Shown: piece by piece, positions 44,675 through 53,324 of the stretch
Numbering within the stretch: the first letter of the stretch is position 1
Layout of the letters: every line of letters starts with the position of its first letter
Assembly (NCBI RefSeq): GCF_039521925.1
Contig: NZ_BAAACY010000011.1
Coordinates: 1-64,000, forward strand
DNA length: 64,000 nt
Source of the DNA: Virgibacillus salarius
Lineage (GTDB): Bacteria > Bacillota > Bacilli > Bacillales > Amphibacillaceae
Direction of reading: 5' to 3'
Program-made: the position numbers and the translations under genes
Notes under the pieces: generated by a model
Seen by the model: only the letters and a program-made list of their open reading frames with translations
Database searches by the model: none
What the model was told of the DNA's origin: nothing

Positions 44675-46757
44675 GGTTATTTCTTTCAATTTTATACTTA
44701 TCCATTTTATAGTATAAATTTCTTATCGAAATATGGAGATCTTTTGCTGTTTTCGTTTTATTGTAATGATTTTTTTCAAAAACGTGTTGTATATATTGTT
44801 TTTCATAATGTTCAACAGCTTTTTGTAACGGTAAATCAGTCGTAAGCTGTTCGCTATGATGGGAAATACTCTCCGTCTTTGTTGCTAATTCTGGAAGGTG
44901 CTTTAGCTTAATGATTTCTTCATTCATATCCATGTATATCATTGCTCGTCCAAGCACATTCTCGAGCTCTCGGATATTACCTGGCCAATGGTATCTCTTT
45001 AATTCAGCTAATACTTCATCTGAGACAAACCGAACATTTCTCCCATAATCTTGATTAATCTTCAAAATAATATGCTCCGTTAAGACCGGTAAATCAGACA
45101 ATCTTTCCTCTAAGGAGGGAATGAAAATGGGTAATCGATTTAAGCGATAATAAAGATCCTCACGAAATGTTTTCGCCATGATCGCTTTCTCTAAATTTAC
45201 ATTTGTGGCGGTAATTATTCTAACGTTAATTGATATTGGTTGTGTGCCACCTACTCTTACAATTTCATTTTCTTGAAGTACTCGTAATAATTTTGCTTGC
45301 ATATTTAAAGAAAGTTCGCCAATCTCATCTAGGAATATACTTCCATAATTCGCTTCCTCAAATAAGCCTTTTTTGCCACCATGCTTAGCTCCTGAAAAAG
45401 CCCCTTCTTCATATCCAAATAATTCACTTTCTAAAATGGATTCTGCAATGGCGGCACAATTGACTCTTATAAATTTATGGTGCTTGCGGTCACTCTCATT
45501 ATGTATAGCATGGGCAAATAACTCTTTACCTGTTCCTGATTCACCACGAAGTAAAACAGTTGCTGGTGTTTTTGCCCCTACTTTAGCTTGCTCTAGGGCT
45601 AATTTCATTTCAGAAGAGGTTCCGATAATATCATCAAAGGTATATTTCGCTTCCAAATTCCGAATAATTTGTCTTGCTCGCTTTAACTCAGTTGTCAGTG
45701 CGTGTATTTCGGAAACATCATGAAGTACACCAACGCTACCTTTCATTTTTCCATCCACAATAATTGGAGCTACATTCACATATACCTCTTTCTTTTTAGG
45801 GCCAACTTTCATCGTAGCACCTCGGACAGCTCTTCGAGTCTGAAGTACTCTCATATGCATGCTTTCTCCCTCAGAAATATCTGTAGTAGCTGGTTTGCCT
45901 ATAACATCTGATTCTTCTAATCCAGTGATTCTTGTATATGCTGGATTGATCATAATCCCAAAGCCATTTTCATCTACTACACTAATTGCCTCATCAGAAG
46001 AATGAATAATCGCCTCCAACATCGTTTTAATTTCTTTTAGGTCTGTGTTTTCTTCAGCCAAATTCATGACTTCCGTAATATCTTTAAATACTGCAAAAGC
46101 ACCAACTAATAAGTCATCTGCATTAATAATCGGTATTCGCGTTGTAATAACTTGTTTTTTATTTTCCAGCGTTAATTTTTGATTAACCTCTCTACGTCGA
46201 TTACGTAATACCTTCGGCAACCTTGTATTTGCAATTACACTCTCGATCGACTTACCTTCAAATTCTCGTTTCTCTTTCCCTACAATTTTTTCAGCGCCTT
46301 TGTTGACAAACGTAACGATTCCTTCATTATTAATAACAATCATGCCGTCTCTTATATTATTTAAAATGAGTGCTTGATTACGCATCTGAAGCTTCACTTT
46401 CTCCAACAATGTTTCCTTCTCATCAAATAATTCGGAAATAATATATGCGACACTTCCAGGAATAACTACCGTTTTTCGATTTCGTAGCTCAATTAATTTG
46501 TCTAATACCTGATCGTCACCAGTTGCTTCAATTATTATATCAATATCCTGATGAATCCAACTTGTCCACTCCACGCCTACTGGGATGTTATATTTTCTAG
46601 CTAACTTTAAGCCAGGCGCATCTTTGTTTGTATCAATTACTGCTACTATTTTCATTGTCTGTGTAGCATATAAGATATTTAGAAGGATACTCCCACCTTT
46701 ACCAGCACCAACAATTAGTACCCGCTTCATTTCATCCCACCTTGCATTTTTTTGCAT
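44667..46757 (-). CDS. bkdR: Sigma-54-dependent activator of the bkd operon
   Basis: This is an enhancer-binding protein of 696 residues. From the N-terminus it has a Rossmann-like domain with VGAGKGGSILLNILYA, two PAS domains (about residues 130-220 and 255-365), then an AAA+ domain. The Walker A is GESGTGKELFAHAIH and the sigma-54 contact loop reads GAFSGAKHGG (GAFTGA family). The C-terminal helix-turn-helix is TKTAKDLHISIRNLYYKM. Location directly upstream of ptb supports BkdR. The N-terminal and PAS domains may sense a metabolite; the ligand is unknown. Confidence 0.95.
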   Translation of the reverse strand: MQKNARWDEMKRVLIVGAGKGGSILLNILYATQTMKIVAVIDTNKDAPGLKLARKYNIPVGVEWTSWIHQDIDIIIEATGDDQVLDKLIELRNRKTVVIPGSVAYIISELFDEKETLLEKVKLQMRNQALILNNIRDGMIVINNEGIVTFVNKGAEKIVGKEKREFEGKSIESVIANTRLPKVLRNRRREVNQKLTLENKKQVITTRIPIINADDLLVGAFAVFKDITEVMNLAEENTDLKEIKTMLEAIIHSSDEAISVVDENGFGIMINPAYTRITGLEESDVIGKPATTDISEGESMHMRVLQTRRAVRGATMKVGPKKKEVYVNVAPIIVDGKMKGSVGVLHDVSEIHALTTELKRARQIIRNLEAKYTFDDIIGTSSEMKLALEQAKVGAKTPATVLLRGESGTGKELFAHAIHNESDRKHHKFIRVNCAAIAESILESELFGYEEGAFSGAKHGGKKGLFEEANYGSIFLDEIGELSLNMQAKLLRVLQENEIVRVGGTQPISINVRIITATNVNLEKAIMAKTFREDLYYRLNRLPIFIPSLEERLSDLPVLTEHIILKINQDYGRNVRFVSDEVLAELKRYHWPGNIRELENVLGRAMIYMDMNEEIIKLKHLPELATKTESISHHSEQLTTDLPLQKAVEHYEKQYIQHVFEKNHYNKTKTAKDLHISIRNLYYKMDKYKIERNNLQ

Positions 46758-46869
46758 AGTACTATGATACGTCAGTCTGCACGATTTAGCAAACCGATTC
46801 TCTCCACTAATTCCTTTTTATATAATCTTCTGCTATACTTAAGAAAGAGCATACATAAGGGGAAATATA

Positions 46870-47118
46870 ATGATTAGAATCATCGCCGCACTCACATTAT
46901 TCATTCCTGGAGTCATATCTGCAATCGGAATAAAGCTTATGCGAGATGCATTATTTGATTCCTTTTATCCGATTTTCATTTATACAGGTGTGCAATTTTT
47001 TGTTGGATTTATTTTATTTCTTGCTGGAATTGCCTTTATCGGCGGATTTATTATACATCGAGACCGTAAAAGGCAACGCTTAAAGCAAGAGCAGAAAAAA
47101 ATAATAGAGGATGAATAA
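46870..47118 (+). CDS. yqzF: YqzF-like small membrane protein (DUF2627)
   Basis: This 82-residue protein has two membrane helices (about residues 4-22 and 38-65) and a basic C-terminal tail (HRDRKRQRLKQEQKK). It fits the DUF2627/YqzF family in size, topology and location upstream of bkdR. Function is unknown. Confidence 0.85.
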   Translation: MIRIIAALTLFIPGVISAIGIKLMRDALFDSFYPIFIYTGVQFFVGFILFLAGIAFIGGFIIHRDRKRQRLKQEQKKIIEDE

Positions 47119-47126
47119 GTAACATG

Positions 47127-47159
47127 AGATGGGATATTTTTCCCATCTTTTATTTTTTC
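47127..47159 (+). terminator. Terminator downstream of yqzF
   Basis: GATGGGA and TCCCATC around a T-rich loop are followed by a TTTTATTTTTT run. No lysine riboswitch is seen between here and the aspartokinase start. Confidence 0.8.
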
Positions 47160-47256
47160 ATCCTAAATAAACAAATTCTTTCACCTTTCGCAATGTGCAA
47201 AAAAAACTGAATTTATGTTATGATTTTAATTAAAAATATCATCGGGAGGAATTAGC

Positions 47257-48603
47257 GTGAAAGTAGCAAAATTTGGGGGGAGTTCTGTAGCAAATGCAGA
47301 ACAATTAAGGAAAGTAGGGAATATTATAAAAGCTGATCCTCAAAGAAGATTTATTGTAGTGTCAGCTCCAGGAAAAAGATTCAAATCAGATAGGAAGATA
47401 ACTGACATGCTGATTGAATTAGGTGAAGTGCATTGTAATAATGGACAAACAGATGAATATGTCTACCCTATCATGCAACGCTTCAATGAAATTGTCGAGG
47501 AATTAAATATATCAGGAGAAATTCTTGAAAGTATTTCTCAGTCCATCCAATCTATTTTGCATAGTAAAAATTCAGACCCAGAAAAAATGGATGCATTGAA
47601 ATCGATAGGTGAAGATAGTTCGGCAAAAATTTTAAGTGCTTACCTTAATCATATTGGTATTTCAGCTAAATATGTAAACCCCCAAGATGCAGGTATCTTA
47701 GTAAGTAATGAACCAGGAAATGCAAAAATATTACCTGAAAGTTATGAAAAAATTTACAATCTTAGAGACAGCGAAGAAGTTTTAGTAATACCAGGTTTCT
47801 TCGGGTATACGAAAAATGGAAAATTAATAACCTTCTCTCGTGGAGGTTCAGATATAACTGGATCCATTGTAGCTGCAGGAGTCAAAGCGGGTCTTTATGA
47901 AAATTTTACTGATGTTGATTCTGTATTTTCCGTCAATCCGGCGTTCGTGAAAGATCCTCAAAAGATCACTACATTAACTTATAAAGAAATGCGTGAGTTA
48001 AGCTATGCTGGCTTTTCTGTTTTCCATGATGAAGCATTAATTCCTGCATACAAAGATGAAATACCTGTATGTATAAAAAATACGAATAACCCAGAAGCAC
48101 CTGGTACATATATTGTTTCTGAAAAGAAACCAAGCGAGAAGTGTGTTGTTGGAATTGCTAGTGATACAGGCTTCTGTAGTATTTATATTAGCAAGTATTT
48201 GATGAACAGAGAAATTGGCTTTGGTAGAAAGCTTTTTCATATTCTTGAGGATGAGGGTATCTCTTTTGAACATGCACCTTCAGGTATTGATGATATGTCT
48301 ATCATTCTTCGTGAAAGTGGGCTGCCAATTGCAAAAGAAAAAAAAATATTACAAAGAATTCAAGCAGACTTACATCCAGATTTAATTTCCATTCATCGAA
48401 ACTTAGCTATGATTATGATTGTTGGAGAGGGTCTTGTTAGAACCATTGGCCTTGCACAAAAAGCAACAACAGCTATTGCAAGTGCTAATGTAAATATCGA
48501 AATGATTAACCAGGGTTCATCTGAGGTATCGATGATGTTCGGTATCAAAGCTGAAGACTTAGATAAAGCTGTAAAGTCACTGTACCATGTCTTTTTTGAA
48601 TAA
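47257..48603 (+). CDS. Aspartate kinase (class III, YclM/ThrD-like)
   Basis: Aspartokinase phosphorylates aspartate as the first step to lysine, threonine and methionine. The N-terminal KFGGSSVAN motif (residues 4-12), the active FSRGGSDITGSI (around residue 195) and two C-terminal ACT domains (from about residue 305) are seen. The 448-residue single polypeptide without an internal start resembles B. subtilis YclM, the threonine-sensitive type, rather than LysC. GGGAGG precedes a GTG start. Confidence 0.94.
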   Translation: MKVAKFGGSSVANAEQLRKVGNIIKADPQRRFIVVSAPGKRFKSDRKITDMLIELGEVHCNNGQTDEYVYPIMQRFNEIVEELNISGEILESISQSIQSILHSKNSDPEKMDALKSIGEDSSAKILSAYLNHIGISAKYVNPQDAGILVSNEPGNAKILPESYEKIYNLRDSEEVLVIPGFFGYTKNGKLITFSRGGSDITGSIVAAGVKAGLYENFTDVDSVFSVNPAFVKDPQKITTLTYKEMRELSYAGFSVFHDEALIPAYKDEIPVCIKNTNNPEAPGTYIVSEKKPSEKCVVGIASDTGFCSIYISKYLMNREIGFGRKLFHILEDEGISFEHAPSGIDDMSIILRESGLPIAKEKKILQRIQADLHPDLISIHRNLAMIMIVGEGLVRTIGLAQKATTAIASANVNIEMINQGSSEVSMMFGIKAEDLDKAVKSLYHVFFE

Positions 48604-48646
48604 AAACACTAACAAAAGAATGGGTCGAAAGCATTTTTAGCGATAT

Positions 48647-48682
48647 AAAACCCGAACTTTATAGATAAAGTTCGGGTTTTTG
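48647..48682 (+). terminator. Terminator downstream of aspartokinase
   Basis: AAAACCCGAACTTTA and TAAAGTTCGGGTTTT form a perfect stem with a TAGA loop, followed by T's. It lies in the 319-bp gap 48604-48922, which otherwise holds a family B repeat. Confidence 0.9.
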
Positions 48683-48712
48683 GTTTGTGGATTTTGTGGT
48701 GACAGATAGTTC

Positions 48713-48890
48713 ATTCATCCCTCGTCAACATGCTTCGCTTTCCGCGAGAATGACCCATAGCCTCCTCAGTTAGCAATTTCTTTCGGACTCGTACTGTCTC
48801 TCTGGATAGGAAAGCCTTCAGCAACAATACCTCGCACGTAAAAAACACTCTTCTGCCTAAAGGAGTCTACGGTTATTTTGGACTACCCTA
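48713..48890 (-). repeat. Dispersed intergenic repeat, family B, copy 3 (reverse orientation)
   Basis: Read on the minus strand it contains 'tagactccttta', 'gtacgagtccgaaag', 'gctaactgaggaggc' and 'tctcgcggaaagcgaagc'. These follow the order of copies 1 and 2. It is non-coding. Confidence 0.6.
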
Positions 48891-48922
48891 AAGTATGCTT
48901 ACAATTTATTATAATAAATCGT

Positions 48923-49699
48923 TCAACTGGCTTTATGCTCAAGTCGTAAGTGATCGGCAACCATCGCAATAAACTCAGAATTGGTAGGTTTTGCCTTTGT
49001 AATACTTATGGTATAACCAAATAGAGCGGAAATGGAATCAATATTCCCACGACTCCAAGCCACTTCGATAGCATGGCGAATAGCTCGTTCTACTCGGGAT
49101 GCTGTTGTATTATATTTTTTTGCAATATCAGGGTATAGTACCTTGGTAATTGAACCTAATAATTCAATATCATTATACACCATCGTTATCGCTTCTCGTA
49201 AATACATGTAGCCTTTTATGTGAGCAGGGACACCAATTTCATGAATAATATTGGTAATACTTGCTTCTAAATCCTGTTTTTTCTTCTCTTTACGATTCAC
49301 TTTTGACACACCAGTAGATATTGCATTATGACCTTGTACTTGCCTGATTTGCTCTGATAAATTATCTAGATCAAATGGCTTTAAAATGAAATAAGATGCT
49401 CCTAAGTCTACGGCTTTCTTCATTACCTCTTCCTGTCCAAACGCTGTAAGCATAATAACATGAGGTACTTTTCCAGATGAAGAACGTATCGTATTTAATA
49501 CAGCAAGACCATCTACATGTGGCATAATAATATCTAACACTAATACATCCGGTTCTAATTCCTCTAGCATTGTTAGACAGTCTCTCCCATTATATGCCGT
49601 TCCGATCACCTCAATATCTCCCTGTTCTTCGAAATAATCCTCCATTAATTGAATTAATTCCCGATTGTCGTCGACCAAACATACTGAAATTTTTTCCAC
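48923..49699 (-). CDS. spo0A: Sporulation master regulator Spo0A
   Basis: Spo0A is the response regulator at the end of the phosphorelay. The receiver domain (residues about 1-125) begins EKISVCLVDDNRELIQLM, with the phosphorylated Asp in VLVLDIIMPHVDGLAVL and the Lys in FILKPF. The C-terminal effector domain has the invariant SRVERAIRHAIEVAWSRG. It starts at GTG 49699 with AAAGGAGG upstream, as in B. subtilis, giving 258 residues. Two promoters and a small leader ORF precede it. It is downstream of spoIVB, as expected. Confidence 0.98.
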   Translation of the reverse strand: MEKISVCLVDDNRELIQLMEDYFEEQGDIEVIGTAYNGRDCLTMLEELEPDVLVLDIIMPHVDGLAVLNTIRSSSGKVPHVIMLTAFGQEEVMKKAVDLGASYFILKPFDLDNLSEQIRQVQGHNAISTGVSKVNRKEKKKQDLEASITNIIHEIGVPAHIKGYMYLREAITMVYNDIELLGSITKVLYPDIAKKYNTTASRVERAIRHAIEVAWSRGNIDSISALFGYTISITKAKPTNSEFIAMVADHLRLEHKAS

Positions 49700-49744
49700 A
49701 AAAGCTCCTCCTTTTATGTAGTACAAAACTTTTCACTATTTTAC

Positions 49745-49773
49745 ATATTCTACACAATTGCTAAATATCCTTT
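49745..49773 (-). promoter_or_regulatory. Sigma-H promoter of spo0A (Ps-like)
   Basis: On the minus strand AAAGGATAT, 11 bp and GTAGAATAT fit the sigma-H pattern (RnAGGAwww n11-12 RnnGAATww) exactly. It lies just after the stop of the leader ORF and about 45 bp before the spo0A start. Confidence 0.8.
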
Positions 49774-49775
49774 TT

Positions 49776-49823
49776 TTATTTAAAAAACTTTGGTTTTTTT
49801 AATATTTTCTTTAATTTACTCAT
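49776..49823 (-). CDS. 15-residue leader ORF upstream of spo0A
   Basis: The ORF reads MSKLKKILKKPKFFK and stops. It has a good ribosome binding site (AAAAAGGAG, five bases before ATG). It lies between the sigma-A-like and sigma-H-like promoters of spo0A, so only the vegetative transcript would contain it. Translation is unproven, and the sequence is unusually basic. It may be a regulatory leader or a chance ORF. Confidence 0.45.
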   Translation of the reverse strand: MSKLKKILKKPKFFK

Positions 49824-49867
49824 GTTTTCTCCTTTTTACGATATGATTCGATATTTATAGACACTCA

Positions 49868-49874
49868 TGTCGAA
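49868..49874 (+). promoter_or_regulatory. Spo0A box (TGTCGAA)
   Basis: This is a perfect Spo0A-binding box just downstream of the vegetative promoter's -10. This position fits autorepression of Pv, as known for B. subtilis spo0A. Confidence 0.65.
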
Positions 49875-49887
49875 AAATATTTACCTA

Positions 49888-49917
49888 ATTATACCACATT
49901 TAATAAAGATTGGACAA
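49888..49917 (-). promoter_or_regulatory. Sigma-A promoter of spo0A (Pv-like)
   Basis: On the minus strand TTGTCC (49912-49917), an 18-bp spacer and TATAAT (49888-49893). It is the first promoter after the spoIVB terminator. Together with the sigma-H promoter this gives the two-promoter layout known in B. subtilis. Confidence 0.65.
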
Positions 49918-49960
49918 AAGTTTTCGGATTATTAGAAATAATATTGCTATATGTTAAGAC

Positions 49961-50002
49961 AAAAAAGAAAAAGACTTGTAATGGAATACTCCATACAAGT
50001 CA
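49961..50002 (-). terminator. Terminator downstream of spoIVB
   Basis: On the minus strand GACTTGTATGGA and TCCATTACAAGTC form a long stem with a small loop, followed by TTTTTCTTTTTT. It insulates spo0A from spoIVB. Confidence 0.9.
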
Positions 50003-50007
50003 AGCCT

Positions 50008-51303
50008 TTAACTAGCTTTATTTGTTTGTTTTTCTTTTTTATAAATATCAATACCCGCATCTTGTAACATCCACTCAAGATGAACACCATAACCAGATGT
50101 AGGGTCATTTACGAAAACATGGGTAACAGCACCGATAATTTTTCCGTTTTGAATGATTGGACTTCCGCTCATCCCTTGTACTATTCCCCCAGTTTCATTA
50201 AGCAATTCTTCATCTGTAATTTGTATAACCATTCCTTTGGTTGCAGGAAATTTTTGCGGCACGCTACTTACAATTTCAATGTCATACTCTTGAACCTGTT
50301 CACCCTCAACAACAGTCAAGATTTTTGCAGGGCCTTCTTTTACTTCATGAGATAAAGCAACAGGCATAGGCTCATCCCACTTTCCATTAGACATTTCATC
50401 GTTTAATTTGCCAAATATTCCAAAAGGGCTATTCTTTGTAATCGACCCTATTTTATGATCTTCCGCAGAAAATTTTGCTTGTTTTTCTCCCGGAATTCCG
50501 TTATTTCCTTTTTCAATCGACGTTACTGATGAACGAACGATAGAACCATTATAGATCTCAATCGGTTTTTTTGTATCCATATCTGAAATCACATGTCCTA
50601 ATGCACCGTATTTTTTTGATTTAGGTTCATAAAACGTCATTGTTCCAATACCTGCTGCCGAATCTCGAATATAGAGCCCGATTTTATAGTCGTTTTCCAT
50701 ACTATCTAGCGTAGGCTTTAGCTTTGTTGTTATCGTTTCTTTTCCTCTTTTTAACTTGATATCAAGTGAATTGCTTTCTTCACCTGCTTTTTCTACATAT
50801 GGTTTAACATCCTTCATCTTTTTTATCTCATTTCCATTTATCTCTAAGATAACGTCCCCTACTTTTATATTTGCATTTTCTCCTGGGGAAGTTTCTCCTT
50901 GCTTACCATTAACTAAATGGTGTCCAACAACTAAAACACCCTTTGTGTGTAGCTGTACACCTATGGATTGTCCACCAGGAATAACCTTTAAATCGTCTAA
51001 AACATTTACATCAACATTCTTTATTGGTAAACCTGCAAATTCATAAAATGCTTGACTTTTCTCGTAATCATTGGCATAAACTTTATTTGAATTTGTAGTT
51101 TGTATTGTTTTTGTTGAGCCTTTTAGGTCGACATTTTCTCCTAGCGTCGGCAACGTAATTGGAGCATTATTATTTAGCGTGATAATCTCGCTAGGGATCG
51201 ATAAATACTTCTGAATCGGGGCAAAAAAAGGAAATGCAAACACAATAATAAGGAGCACAAAACCTATCCAAAATCGAAATTTTCTTGTCTGTTTCCCGTT
51301 CAA
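50008..51303 (-). CDS. spoIVB: Stage IV sporulation serine peptidase SpoIVB
   Basis: SpoIVB is secreted from the forespore and triggers SpoIVFB-dependent processing of pro-sigma-K in the mother cell. An N-terminal membrane helix (residues about 12-28) is followed by a PDZ domain (about residues 110-205) and the S55 peptidase domain. The catalytic Ser is in GMSGSPIIQNGKIIGAVTHV, with a His in GALGHVISDMD. It has 431 residues. It is between recN and spo0A as in other bacilli. The 239-bp gap upstream (51304-51542) shows only the recN terminator. Confidence 0.97.
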   Translation of the reverse strand: MNGKQTRKFRFWIGFVLLIIVFAFPFFAPIQKYLSIPSEIITLNNNAPITLPTLGENVDLKGSTKTIQTTNSNKVYANDYEKSQAFYEFAGLPIKNVDVNVLDDLKVIPGGQSIGVQLHTKGVLVVGHHLVNGKQGETSPGENANIKVGDVILEINGNEIKKMKDVKPYVEKAGEESNSLDIKLKRGKETITTKLKPTLDSMENDYKIGLYIRDSAAGIGTMTFYEPKSKKYGALGHVISDMDTKKPIEIYNGSIVRSSVTSIEKGNNGIPGEKQAKFSAEDHKIGSITKNSPFGIFGKLNDEMSNGKWDEPMPVALSHEVKEGPAKILTVVEGEQVQEYDIEIVSSVPQKFPATKGMVIQITDEELLNETGGIVQGMSGSPIIQNGKIIGAVTHVFVNDPTSGYGVHLEWMLQDAGIDIYKKEKQTNKAS

Positions 51304-51525
51304 ATTATTTCACTCTCCTCGTTCCAACCCAAAACCACTTGTGTTTTTCTGTACTCCTAATTTGACCTACTAGCATTTGTTTTAAACTGGTGAAACATAA
51401 GTGTGCTACCTAACATTACCTTTGTTTAAGAAGCTTTCGTATGTATATGTAGACTTCTTGCGGAGGGTAACAAAAATACATGTATGATATTACTAACGAT
51501 GGAATAAAGTAAATACCAATGCATA

Positions 51526-51557
51526 TAAAAAAGCCAGATATTCTATTTTCTGGCTTT
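51526..51557 (-). terminator. Terminator overlapping the recN stop
   Basis: On the minus strand AAAGCCAGA and TCTGGCTTT form the stem, followed by TTTTATATG. The stem begins within the last codons of recN. Confidence 0.85.
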
Positions 51558-53300
51558 ATCCTTCATATTATGCTTCTTTTTTGATTTATAATTCACAGCC
51601 ATTTCCAACATTTCACGTGCATGCTCTACGGCTGTATCTGTAAGTTTGGTTCCCGTAATCATTCTTGCTAATTCATTTATTTGATAATCGATTGATAATT
51701 CACTAACCATCGTATGCGTTCGATCGTTCTGTGTCTGCTTTTCAATTAATTTATGCGTATCAGCCATTGCAGCTACTTGTGGGAGATGTGTGATACAAAG
51801 CACCTGTGATTCCTTAGAAATATGATGAATTTTCTCTGCTATAGCTTGTGCTACTCTGCCACTCACACCTGTATCTACCTCATCAAATATAACACTCGTA
51901 ACACCTTGATTTCTAGCGAATATCTTTTTAAGTGCTAACATAATTCGTGACAGTTCGCCACCAGAAGCAACTTTACTTAGTTCTTTTAATGGCTCGCCCG
52001 GATTCGTAGAAATCATGAATTTAACCTGATCATATCCTTTTTGATGGAGATTTATTGCATGATATTCATCACTACGGATATATTGATCCATGTTTTCATG
52101 TTCGAATGATACAGAAAATGCAGCTTTATCTAAATATAGTCCTTTTAATTCATCATGAATTTCTTTCGTTAAAGCATTCGCTGCCTTTAAACGAAGCGCG
52201 TGTAATTCTTCCGCTTCTAAATAAGCATCCTTTGCTTTTTCATTTATTTGTTTTTCTAATTTTGATAAATGGGAATCCTTATTTTTTATTTCTTCCATTT
52301 CCTCTTCAATTTTAGCCATGTACTCTAATATTTCATCAACGCTTGAGCCATACTTTTTCTTTAAGCGGTTAATTTCGCTAAGTCGAGCTTCTATTTCATT
52401 TAACCGCTCTGGATCATACTGCATAGACTCTAGATAATTTCCTAAATCATGGGTTAGCTCTTCTAAGCCAAAGAAATAATTCCCAATTTCCTCTGCTTTT
52501 CCAGCAATAAATGTGTCGTACCTACCATTATCCTGTAAAGCTGTTTGTGCAGTTGTAACCCATTCAAGCCCTTTTTGATCACCATATAGAGCGTTATAGG
52601 CTATTTGTAACGCAGCGTAAATGCGTTCATAATTGGCTAAAGAGCTTCTTTCCTCTTCTAACCTTTGATCCTCGTTAGGCTCCAAATCCGCAGATGCCAG
52701 TTCCGTCATTTGAAATTCAAGCAAGTCAAGCCGCTGTGCTGTTTCTTGCTCGTTTTCGCTTAGTTTGCGATAACGAGTTTTTAAATTACTTAATTCCTCA
52801 TATAAGCGAATATACTCTTCTTTAGCTCGTCCTATTTGTGCAGCATTATACTGATCCAATAAATCAATATGATTATCTGGGTCCATTAGTGATTGTGTTT
52901 CATGCTGGCTATGAATATCAATTAGCGCTTTTCCAAATTCACGTAGTATTGCCAATGTAACTAGCTTGCTATTTACGCGACAAATACTCTTCCCATTCGC
53001 AGTTATCGTACGCCGAAGAACAATTTGCTCATCTTGAATTTCAATACCATACTGTCTTCCGATTTCATAAATAGCATGCGACTTATCATCTATTGTAAAC
53101 AAACCTTCAATATCAGCTTTTTTCGTTCCATACCTGACAAACTCAACGGAACCTCTTCCACCCGCAAGTAATTGCACTGCATCTATAATAATGGATTTCC
53201 CAGCACCTGTCTCTCCGGTTAATACAGTGAGACCATCATGGAAGGTAATTGAAATTTTATTAATTATAGCAAAATCCTGTATAGATAACTCTGTTAGCAC
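51543..53300 (-). CDS. recN: DNA repair ATPase RecN
   Basis: RecN is an SMC-like ATPase acting early in double-strand break repair. Walker A GETGAGKS is near residue 32, the coiled-coil arms cover about residues 165-345, and the signature SGGELSRIMLALK and Walker B VIFDEVDTGVSG are near the C-terminus. The GTG at 53300 has GAGGTGA eight bases upstream and gives 585 residues. The GTG at 53312 is less likely. It is the last gene of the nusB to recN run. Confidence 0.97.
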   Translation of the reverse strand: MLTELSIQDFAIINKISITFHDGLTVLTGETGAGKSIIIDAVQLLAGGRGSVEFVRYGTKKADIEGLFTIDDKSHAIYEIGRQYGIEIQDEQIVLRRTITANGKSICRVNSKLVTLAILREFGKALIDIHSQHETQSLMDPDNHIDLLDQYNAAQIGRAKEEYIRLYEELSNLKTRYRKLSENEQETAQRLDLLEFQMTELASADLEPNEDQRLEEERSSLANYERIYAALQIAYNALYGDQKGLEWVTTAQTALQDNGRYDTFIAGKAEEIGNYFFGLEELTHDLGNYLESMQYDPERLNEIEARLSEINRLKKKYGSSVDEILEYMAKIEEEMEEIKNKDSHLSKLEKQINEKAKDAYLEAEELHALRLKAANALTKEIHDELKGLYLDKAAFSVSFEHENMDQYIRSDEYHAINLHQKGYDQVKFMISTNPGEPLKELSKVASGGELSRIMLALKKIFARNQGVTSVIFDEVDTGVSGRVAQAIAEKIHHISKESQVLCITHLPQVAAMADTHKLIEKQTQNDRTHTMVSELSIDYQINELARMITGTKLTDTAVEHAREMLEMAVNYKSKKKHNMKDKARK

Positions 53301-53324
53301 GCCATCACTCACCTCATCCCAACT

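Noticed and set aside
47119..47256. Lysine riboswitch before aspartokinase
   Set aside because: The gap is only 138 bp, has the yqzF terminator and shows no lysine riboswitch-like pairing. The kinase is of the YclM type, which is not riboswitch controlled in B. subtilis.
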